A stretch of DNA of 32,489 nt from Lentisphaerae bacterium RIFOXYA12_FULL_48_11. Lineage in GTDB: Bacteria > Verrucomicrobiota > Kiritimatiellia > UBA8416 > YA12-FULL-48-11. The position numbers and the translations under genes were made by a program. The stretch spans positions 47,592 through 80,080 of the forward strand of contig MHBM01000234.1 of NCBI GenBank assembly GCA_001804885.1. Direction: 5' to 3'. Below, in pieces: positions 26,429 through 32,489 of this stretch; the first letter of the stretch is position 1, and the number at the start of each line of letters is the position of its first letter. The notes beneath the pieces were generated by a model. That model had not been told where the DNA came from. It was given only the letters and a program-made list of their open reading frames with translations, and searched no databases.

Positions 26429-26464
26429 CTCACATAAATCGATTATATTCACAGGAGGTACAGC

Positions 26465-27820
26465 ATGAGTTCCATTTCTCGAAGAATGTTTCTCCAGAAT
26501 TCTGCCACAGTTGCTGCAGGGACAGCCCTGGGGCTTGGTGCGATAAAAACGATAGCGGCCGATAATGCAGGTGGCGCAAATGAGCGGGTGAATTTTGCCA
26601 TGATCGGTTGTGGCGGACGCGGGAATTTCGTTGCGCGCGGCTTGATTGAAAAAGGCGCCAGGCTCACCTACCTGTGCGATCTCCAGGAGAAACGGCTTGA
26701 AGCAAGCTGGAAGTTCTTATCGGAAGTCCAGGAAACAAAGCCAAAACTCATCAAGGACATGAAGGAAATCTTTGATGCAAAGGATGTTGATGCCGTGGTG
26801 ATTGCAACACCTGATCACTGGCATGCGCTTCCCACCGTGCTGGCATGCCAGGCGGGAAAAGACGTTTACGTTGAGAAGCCGCATTCCCACGGTATCTGGG
26901 AAAGCCAGAAGATGATCGAAGCTGCCAGGAAGTATAACCGGATCGTGCAGGTTGGTACCCAGAACCGTTCAGGGCCTTACATCCAGTCGGCATTGGAGTA
27001 TGTCAAATCAGGTAAACTTGGGAAAATCGGACTGGTCAAGGTATACAACATGTTTCCCGGGGGACCGTTCAAACTGGGGGATCCTGGTACTTGTCCGGAG
27101 GGTTTTGACTGGGACAAATGGCTCGGGCCAGCTCCTGAAAGGCCATACCATCAGCGTATTGTGCACAGCGGGTGGCTGCATTATTGGGACTACAACAGTG
27201 GTATCATGTTTGGCAACGCCATTCACCAGCTTGATCTGGCGATGATGATGATGGGCGACCCACAGTTGCCGTCGAGTGTTCGCAGTCTTGGTGTTAAGTA
27301 TTGCCACAGCGATGATGAATCTGAAACACCGGACATTCATAACATCAGTTGGGACTTTGGGTCGTTTGTCATGACATTCGATCTGACCAGGGGACAGCGG
27401 TACATGGAGGATACGAGTACCACCATTCGGCGAAACGACATCTTCCCTTATTGGACCATGAATGCCACCAGGATAGAATTATACGGTTCCAACCTGCTGA
27501 TGACGCTTGGCCGGCATGGTGGCGGGTGGATTGTCCAGCAGCCCGGCGGTGGAATAGTGGATAAAATGTTCGGTCGTCCGTGTGACGAGCCTCATTACGA
27601 GAACTTCCTCGCCTGTATCAAGAGCCGCAAGACGCCGACAGCAGATGTTGGAATTGCGCACAACAGCAATGTGGTGATGCACATGAGTAACATTGCTCAC
27701 AGGGTTGGCAATGTGGCCCTGCGGTATGACGCCAAAACCGGCAAATTTGACAACGAGGAGGCAAATAAACTCGTCAAAAAATCGTATCGTAAGGGCTACG
27801 AGATTCCGGACCAGGTTTAA
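26465..27820 (+). CDS. Tat-exported Gfo/Idh/MocA family oxidoreductase
   Basis: 451 residues. AGGAGGT sits 5 bases before the ATG. The N-terminus is a twin-arginine signal (SRRMFL at 5-10, then a hydrophobic stretch to about 32), so the enzyme is probably exported folded with its NAD(P) cofactor. The Rossmann GCGGRG is at 48-53, ATPDHWH at 114-120 and the family's EKP motif with its conserved lysine at 137-139. Family members oxidise or reduce sugar hydroxyl groups; the Tat-type PVC and Bacteroidetes members are linked to sugar and glycoside processing. It is the first gene of the rightward cluster, behind the candidate regulated promoter. The substrate cannot be read from the sequence. Confidence 0.9.
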   Translation: MSSISRRMFLQNSATVAAGTALGLGAIKTIAADNAGGANERVNFAMIGCGGRGNFVARGLIEKGARLTYLCDLQEKRLEASWKFLSEVQETKPKLIKDMKEIFDAKDVDAVVIATPDHWHALPTVLACQAGKDVYVEKPHSHGIWESQKMIEAARKYNRIVQVGTQNRSGPYIQSALEYVKSGKLGKIGLVKVYNMFPGGPFKLGDPGTCPEGFDWDKWLGPAPERPYHQRIVHSGWLHYWDYNSGIMFGNAIHQLDLAMMMMGDPQLPSSVRSLGVKYCHSDDESETPDIHNISWDFGSFVMTFDLTRGQRYMEDTSTTIRRNDIFPYWTMNATRIELYGSNLLMTLGRHGGGWIVQQPGGGIVDKMFGRPCDEPHYENFLACIKSRKTPTADVGIAHNSNVVMHMSNIAHRVGNVALRYDAKTGKFDNEEANKLVKKSYRKGYEIPDQV

Positions 27821-27840
27821 TGTCTCGTTAAGGCTGATTT

Positions 27841-27864
27841 ATGCTGATGTATCCCCGGGCGTAA
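27841..27864 (+). CDS. Possible seven-codon leader ORF before the MFS gene
   Basis: ATG at 27841 reads M-L-M-Y-P-R-A then TAA (27862-27864), three bases before the MFS ATG and in the same frame. TTAAGG lies 7 bases ahead of it, while the MFS start has no visible Shine-Dalgarno site of its own. It could couple translation of the MFS gene to ribosomes arriving from upstream. It is equally possible that it is chance. Confidence 0.25.
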   Translation: MLMYPRA

Positions 27865-27867
27865 AAT

Positions 27868-29109
27868 ATGGCTATAGAATCTAATGCTGCTTCTCGTGCC
27901 AAGTGGCTCGCTTTGACTGCCGCGTTTCTGGGCTGGATGTTCGACGGCGTCGAGATGGGTATGTTTCCAATTGTGGCTCGACCTGCATTACAGGAGCTGC
28001 TTGGCACCACATCTGACCAGCAAGTTGGTATGTGGATGGGGTATATAACTGCGCTGTTTCTGCTTGGTGCAGCCAGCGGTGGATTCGTCTTTGGCTGGCT
28101 TGGTGACAAGATCGGAAGAGTTAGAGCAATGACTGCGAGTATACTGGTTTATTCCATATTTACCGGAGTCTGCTATTTTGCTCAAGCTGCCTGGCAATTA
28201 GGGGCGTTTCGTTTTCTAGCCGCTCTTGGCATGGGTGGTGAATGGGCTCTGGGCGTTGCGCTCGTGGTTGAATCCTGGCCGGACAACAAACGTCCGCTCA
28301 TGGCCGGCGTCATCGGGGCGGCAGCCAATGTGGGCAATGCCCTTATTGGTGTAGTAGCTTGGTTGTTCCCGGTTAGCGTGTATTCCTGGCGTTGGGTGAT
28401 GTTGGGGGGCGTAACTCCAGCGTTTTTGGCGTTGTTTATAATTATGCTTGTACCGGAGTCGCATCGCTGGCAGGAATCTATCAAACAAGGCAAAGCTCAT
28501 CCTTTACGGGAAATATTTGGCCCAAAATTATGGAAGACAACGTTATTGGCCATAGCGTTTTCATCGGTGGCGCTGATCGGTACCTGGGGCTCGGTGCAAT
28601 GGTTGCCTTTGTGGGCCGCCCAGATGGCGGACGAAGCCATGCCTCAAGTCAAGGGTATCACCATGGTGATCATGTCGATCGGTGCGATTGTGGGTTGCTT
28701 TCTGGGATCATGGATTGGTGCACGCCTGGGGCGGCGGCCGGCGTTCTTTATCCTTTGCGCTATATCGATGATTTCATGCGCGATATTGTTCCGTACTGTC
28801 AGTGTGTTTGGATTAAAGTTCATGGTTGGTACGTTCATTGTGGGTATGGTTACTGCAACTTTTTACGGCTGGCTGCCGTTATACTTGCCTGAACTGTTTC
28901 CGACACGCGCCCGAGCCACCGGGCAGGGTGTTAGTTACAATGCGGGGCGCATTTTTGCGGCGGTTGGCGCGATTACGCAAGGGCAGCTTGTGAACCATTT
29001 TGGTGGCAGTTATGCTCAAGCCGGTGCTGTTGTAACTTTGGTGTATCTTGTAGGTATGGTGTTGATCTGGTTCGGCAAGGAGACGAAAAATCAGCCGCTG
29101 CCCGAATAA
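27868..29109 (+). CDS. MFS transporter (sugar/organic acid:H+ symporter type)
   Basis: 413 residues with about 12 hydrophobic segments. Motif A, G-W-L-G-D-K-I-G-R, is at 76-84; an R-F-L-A-A-L-G-M-G-G-E-W segment at 115-126; P-E-S-H-R at the end of the N-terminal half (206-210); the second-half loop G-A-R-L-G-R-R at 274-280; and L-P-E-L-F-P-T-R-A-R-A-T-G at 340-352. The last motif is shared by the sialate, aromatic acid and other metabolite:H+ symporter families. It probably imports the product of the secreted enzymes encoded around it. The upstream gap is 47 bases and the stop overlaps the next frame's first ATG (TAATG). No ribosome binding site of its own is obvious. The exact substrate is unknown. 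Confidence 0.88.
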   Translation: MAIESNAASRAKWLALTAAFLGWMFDGVEMGMFPIVARPALQELLGTTSDQQVGMWMGYITALFLLGAASGGFVFGWLGDKIGRVRAMTASILVYSIFTGVCYFAQAAWQLGAFRFLAALGMGGEWALGVALVVESWPDNKRPLMAGVIGAAANVGNALIGVVAWLFPVSVYSWRWVMLGGVTPAFLALFIIMLVPESHRWQESIKQGKAHPLREIFGPKLWKTTLLAIAFSSVALIGTWGSVQWLPLWAAQMADEAMPQVKGITMVIMSIGAIVGCFLGSWIGARLGRRPAFFILCAISMISCAILFRTVSVFGLKFMVGTFIVGMVTATFYGWLPLYLPELFPTRARATGQGVSYNAGRIFAAVGAITQGQLVNHFGGSYAQAGAVVTLVYLVGMVLIWFGKETKNQPLPE

Positions 29110-29122
29110 TGTTCAAAATGAC

Positions 29123-29130
29123 AAAGGAAG
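29123..29130 (+). promoter_or_regulatory. Ribosome binding site that decides the ThuA start
   Basis: AAAGGAAG lies 8 bases before ATG 29139, which opens a clean signal peptide (MKRILTGLL). The upstream in-frame ATG at 29109, overlapping the MFS stop, would add ten polar residues and lacks a ribosome binding site. Confidence 0.6.
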
Positions 29131-29138
29131 ATATTTTG

Positions 29139-30008
29139 ATGAAAAGAATACTGACAGGACTTCTTGTCGGGATTACGATTTGTGCCATACAGTCGGTAAT
29201 GTCTGCTGATGCGGATGGGAAGATTAAATTGCTGATTTTCAGTGGGGCAAATAACCACAGCTGGAAGACTACTACACCGTTTCTGAAGGATCTCTACGAA
29301 GGCAGCGGGAAGTTCAGTGTGGATATTACCGATGATGTGCCTGGGATCAATCCGGAAGAATTTAGGAAGTACGATGCCATTGTGTGCAACTACACGAGTT
29401 ACCCGAAAATCGAAGGGCAACGCTGGCCTGCTGCAACCGAGAAGGCTTTCCTTGATTTCATTGCTGCCGGGAAAGGATTTGTATTGTTTCATGCCGCCAG
29501 TACTGCCTGGAACGACTGGCCGGAATTCTGCCATTTAATTGGCCTGTCATGGCAGAAGGACAAGGCTACCGGCAAGAATATAAGTGGTCATGGAGCCCAG
29601 CACTCCTTTGCGATCAACATCGTAGACAAGAATCACCCGGTGACACAGGGAATGAGAGATTTTCAGCATATTAAGGACGAGCTATATCATCGGCAGCTTC
29701 TTCACCCAGGGGCGCACGTGCTGGCGACAACGTTTTCCGACAAAACCATGAATGGTAGCGGAACCAATGAGCCAATGGTTGTAGTGACTGAATGTGGTAA
29801 GGGTCGCGTTATGAACTGCGCAATGGGCCACGATCCCAAGCCGATGGCCGGAACGGGCTTCCGGGCGTTGATGCTGCGTGGCACCGAGTGGGCTGCAACC
29901 GGCAAGGTAACGATCCCTGTTCCTGATGACTGGCCGGTTCTTGGTAGTGCGCAGGCCGAGGAGTTGAAAAAAGTCGAACCCCCGAGGGAGTCCAAAAAGC
30001 ACAAGTAA
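29139..30008 (+). CDS. Secreted ThuA-domain protein
   Basis: 289 residues from the preferred ATG. A Sec signal peptide covers about 1-22 (V-M-S before A-D-A). The ThuA fold, related to class I glutamine amidotransferases, follows: L-L-I-F-S-G at 31-36, the conserved F-H-A-A-S at 117-121, N-H-P at 165-167, D-E-L-Y at 180-183 and M-G-H-D-P at 229-233. In Sinorhizobium, ThuA works with the Gfo/Idh/MocA enzyme ThuB in a 3-keto-disaccharide route for trehalose. In PVC bacteria the same pairing recurs with exported forms. The C-terminus is a short charged tail (E-E-L-K-K to S-K-K-H-K). It lies between the MFS and the second oxidoreductase gene. The chemical role remains inference. Confidence 0.85.
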   Translation: MKRILTGLLVGITICAIQSVMSADADGKIKLLIFSGANNHSWKTTTPFLKDLYEGSGKFSVDITDDVPGINPEEFRKYDAIVCNYTSYPKIEGQRWPAATEKAFLDFIAAGKGFVLFHAASTAWNDWPEFCHLIGLSWQKDKATGKNISGHGAQHSFAINIVDKNHPVTQGMRDFQHIKDELYHRQLLHPGAHVLATTFSDKTMNGSGTNEPMVVVTECGKGRVMNCAMGHDPKPMAGTGFRALMLRGTEWAATGKVTIPVPDDWPVLGSAQAEELKKVEPPRESKKHK

Positions 30009-30075
30009 CAATGTCTCTCTAACAGGAATTGAAACTAAGTTTAGAAGAAGTAAAACGGGAAAAGGAGATTTAAAT

Positions 30076-31506
30076 ATGACGATCAGAAGATATGTATACG
30101 GTTGTTCGCGTCGTGATTTTATGAAGTCCGCAATTGCAGGTGCTGCTGTGACCATGGCATTCCCTGCAATCATCCCTTCATCGGTTCTCGGGCAGGATGC
30201 TCCAAGCAAGAAGATCAATGTGCTTCAAATAGGATGCGGGCGTATCGGTTTCAGCATGGACATGCCCGGCATACTGAAGCAGGACGCGGTACGCATGATT
30301 GCCGTGTGCGATCTTGATTCAATTCGTGTGGCCGATGCCAAGAAGTACGTGGAAGAGTCCTATTCGAAAAAGAAAATCACGATTGACGTGAAAACTTATG
30401 GTGATTACAGGGAAGCGCTTCAGAACAAGGATATTGATGCGGTGGCCGTCAGCACGCCCGATCATTGGCATGCACAGCCTGTTATAGAGGCCGCGCTCGC
30501 AGGAAAAGATATTTACGTGCAGAAACCACTGACCATGACGGTTGTGGAAGGTCGTGCGGTCAGTGATGTTGTGCGTGAGAAGAATCGCGCCTTTCAAATC
30601 GGGAGCCAGCAACGTTCCGAGGCGCAATTCCGGATGGCCTGTGAATTTGTGCGTAGCGGGCGTATCGGCAAGCTGCATACCGTAAAAGTCGGTCTGCCGA
30701 CGGATCCACCGGGTGGCAGCATGAAAGAAATTCCAGTACCGTCTAATTTGAACTACGACATGTGGCTGGGGGCAACACCGCTGGTTCCCTATACCGAGGA
30801 CCGGGTTCATTCTCAAAATGCCAATTCCAAGAAGCGTTATGGCGATCGCCCGGGATGGTTGAGGATAGATACCTACTGTCTTGGAATGATTACGGGGTGG
30901 GGCGCACATCATGTAGATATCGGGCACTGGGGAATGGATGCCGAGATGACTGGCCCCATATCTATTGAAGGTAAGGCCGACTTCCCGACTTCAGGTTTGT
31001 GGAATGTTCATGGCCCGTATCATGTTGAGGCAAAATATGCCAATGGTGCGACCATGATTATCGATAATAAATTTCCGACGGGGGTGCAGTTTGAAGGTTC
31101 TGATGGATGGATTTTTGTAACACGCGGTTCGATGAAGGTTACCGCTAGTGATCCGACTTCGGGCAAGAAATCATCGAAAAAGGGCCCGCTTGATGCAAGT
31201 AATCCGGACATAATCAAGACACCTCTTGGTGAAAAAGACGTGCACCTGCATGTAAGCGAGAAGGGGGATCATCATCTTGACTGGGTAAACAGTATGAAGA
31301 CTCGGAAACCGGCAACCACTAATCCTGAACAGGCGCATCGTGCGTGTTCTGCATGTAATGTTGCCTGGATAGCGATGAAACTGGGAAGGAAGCTGACGTG
31401 GGATCCTGCCAAAGAGAAGTTCATCAATGATGATCAGGCAAACTCTATGCTGTCTCGTCCGCAGCGCGCCCCTTACGGCATTGATACTGTACTGAAGAAG
31501 GGATGA
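30076..31506 (+). CDS. Tat-exported Gfo/Idh/MocA family oxidoreductase, second copy
   Basis: 476 residues. AAGGAG (30062-30067) is 8 bases before the ATG. The twin-arginine motif SRRDFM is at 11-16 with a hydrophobic stretch to about 39. The Rossmann GCGRIG is at 53-58, STPDHWHAQP at 116-125 and Q-K-P at 139-141 in place of the usual E-K-P. The lysine is kept, and Gln at this place is frequent in Tat-type homologues as far as I know. Further landmarks are P-G-W-L-R near 255-260 and G-W-G-A-H-H-V-D-I near 274-282, which carries the histidine region of the active site. It shares only family-level similarity with the first oxidoreductase, so the two probably act on different substrates or positions. 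It overlaps the following gene by four bases (ATGA). Confidence 0.9.
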   Translation: MTIRRYVYGCSRRDFMKSAIAGAAVTMAFPAIIPSSVLGQDAPSKKINVLQIGCGRIGFSMDMPGILKQDAVRMIAVCDLDSIRVADAKKYVEESYSKKKITIDVKTYGDYREALQNKDIDAVAVSTPDHWHAQPVIEAALAGKDIYVQKPLTMTVVEGRAVSDVVREKNRAFQIGSQQRSEAQFRMACEFVRSGRIGKLHTVKVGLPTDPPGGSMKEIPVPSNLNYDMWLGATPLVPYTEDRVHSQNANSKKRYGDRPGWLRIDTYCLGMITGWGAHHVDIGHWGMDAEMTGPISIEGKADFPTSGLWNVHGPYHVEAKYANGATMIIDNKFPTGVQFEGSDGWIFVTRGSMKVTASDPTSGKKSSKKGPLDASNPDIIKTPLGEKDVHLHVSEKGDHHLDWVNSMKTRKPATTNPEQAHRACSACNVAWIAMKLGRKLTWDPAKEKFINDDQANSMLSRPQRAPYGIDTVLKKG

Positions 31507-32279
31507 TTGTGAATATGAATAAGAGACTTGCAGGTTTACTGACCGTGTTTGTCGCATTTTGTGTTCTTGCTGGCATTTGCCAGGCAGCAGAACAGAAAGT
31601 GCTGGTGTATACCAAGTTCGGCAAGGGATTTGTCCATGACTGCGTAAAGGCCTGTGCCGATGCGGTTGTGGAGTTGGGCAGGGAGAACGGCTTTACCGTT
31701 GACGTTTCGGATGATCCTGTGAAGTTTACCGACGACAACCTGAAGCAGTACAGTGTGCTGGTCTTTGACAATACCAACAACGAAATATTTGACACTGAAG
31801 AGCAGAAAGCCGCGCTCCAGAAATATGTCCGGGCGGGTGGCGGCTTCGTCGGTATCCATTCCGCTTCCGGCGGAATGAGGAAATGGCCGTGGTACTGGGC
31901 GTTGATCGGCGGAAAGTTCAAAATGCATCCGCCATCCCAGCCGCTCAATATAACCATTGTCGACAGGAACCACCCTTCCACCTCATTTCTCGGTGATACC
32001 TGGCAGTGGCAGAAGGACGAGTGCTATGTGCACAATGAAATGGGAAAGAATGTGAAAGTTCTCTTAAGCGTGGACATTTCGACCCTGAAACCAGCCAAGG
32101 AAGGCCAGGATCTGGTGGCAATGGCCGGCGTGAAAATGGTTCCTGTGGCCTGGTGTCAGAACTTCGAAGGTGGGCGCCAGTGGTTTACGGCGCTCGGTCA
32201 TGACCCGAAACACTATTCCGACCCGACTCTCCGTAAACACATACTTGGCGGCATCCAGTGGGCAATGGGTGCAAAATAA
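31503..32279 (+). CDS. Secreted ThuA-domain protein, second copy
   Basis: 258 residues from ATG 31503, which overlaps the previous stop as ATGA. The AAGAAGGG ribosome binding site abuts that ATG, so GTG 31509 (spacing 6) or ATG 31515 (MNKRLAG) may be the real start. All give the same signal peptide, ending near C-Q-A at 26-28. ThuA features: V-G-I-H-S-A-S at 116-122, W-P-W-Y-W-A-L-I-G-G-K-F at 128-139, H-P at 142-143, D-R-N-H-P at 154-158, K-D-E-C-Y at 171-175, G-H-D at 222-224 and a C-terminal I-L-G-G-I-Q-W-A. It fits the periplasmic ThuA type better than the first copy does. It is probably translationally coupled to the oxidoreductase upstream. Confidence 0.88.
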   Translation: MIVNMNKRLAGLLTVFVAFCVLAGICQAAEQKVLVYTKFGKGFVHDCVKACADAVVELGRENGFTVDVSDDPVKFTDDNLKQYSVLVFDNTNNEIFDTEEQKAALQKYVRAGGGFVGIHSASGGMRKWPWYWALIGGKFKMHPPSQPLNITIVDRNHPSTSFLGDTWQWQKDECYVHNEMGKNVKVLLSVDISTLKPAKEGQDLVAMAGVKMVPVAWCQNFEGGRQWFTALGHDPKHYSDPTLRKHILGGIQWAMGAK

Positions 32280-32448
32280 GGCAAATGCTTATCCACAACG
32301 CTGATTCTGGAAATCAAACAGGTGATTGTGCGTAGCATGATAAAAAGAGATGGACAATCATTGCGCGAGTTTGAGAAAAGATGTGTCGCAAGTTCATGGG
32401 TAGGGTGTGGTACTCTGCCTGTTGTGTTGTTTAAGGCGGATCCAGATT
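32280..32448 (+). other. Intergenic gap, no gene seen
   Basis: 169 bases. I find no open frame with a ribosome binding site, no strong hairpin with a U-tract and no convincing promoter. AAGGCGGA at 32433-32440 serves the start at 32449. Confidence 0.4.
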
Positions 32449-32489
32449 ATGAAGCTAGCGAGGTTCTTTGCAGTAATGTTTGTATCACT
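32449..32489 (+). CDS. Start of a probable secreted protein gene (3' partial)
   Basis: ATG 32449 follows AAGGCGGA with 8 bases spacing. The 13 complete codons read MKLARFFAVMFVS, a positively charged then hydrophobic start typical of a signal peptide. The frame runs off the right edge. By context it may continue the sugar cluster, but the product cannot be named. Confidence 0.5.
   Translation, partial: MKLARFFAVMFVS

Noticed and set aside
28392..28892. A 166-codon same-strand frame inside the MFS gene
   Set aside because: It is fully contained in a gene with clear family motifs, and its translation shows no domain.

Overview
The window looks like chromosomal DNA of a free-living, polysaccharide-degrading bacterium of the PVC superphylum (Kiritimatiellota, Lentisphaerae or Verrucomicrobia; Kiritimatiellota is my best guess). 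The basis is the mix of gene families: giant secreted DUF2341/LamG/autotransporter-repeat proteins ending in an EF-hand-type tail, Tat-exported Gfo/Idh/MocA oxidoreductases, ThuA-domain proteins and a XylR-type regulator. Base composition is balanced and clear Shine-Dalgarno sites precede most genes. I see no rRNA, tRNA, CRISPR, insertion sequence or phage structural gene.

Positions 1-23801 hold two enormous same-strand genes. The first (1-9338) enters from the left edge. The second (9474-23801) encodes about 4775 residues with a signal peptide. They are tandem paralogues. Each carries a PA14-like domain, six copies of a unit made of an Fn3-like, a DUF2341 and a LamG domain, and a Calx-beta domain before the sixth unit. 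The second gene also has an N-terminal autotransporter-type beta-strand region and a C-terminal tail of InlB-like repeats plus an EF-hand loop. Three units contain an extra lectin-like domain inserted at the same internal site of DUF2341.

Positions 23904-25004 encode an RdgC-like protein. It converges on a minus-strand XylR-type regulator (25016-26176), which has a LacI-like sugar-binding domain and an AraC helix-turn-helix domain.

The 288-base gap upstream of the regulator holds a 15-bp direct repeat at exactly 21-bp spacing. It abuts a good sigma70-type promoter that points into the rightward cluster at 26465-32279. That cluster is Tat-Gfo/Idh/MocA, MFS transporter, secreted ThuA, Tat-Gfo/Idh/MocA, secreted ThuA, followed by the start of another probably secreted product at the right edge.

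My reading is that the right half is a sugar-responsive regulon for oxidative (keto-sugar type) processing of glycosides outside the cytoplasm, with import by the MFS carrier. The left half makes very large surface or secreted carbohydrate-binding proteins. A functional link between the halves is not shown by the sequence; the RdgC gene sits between them.
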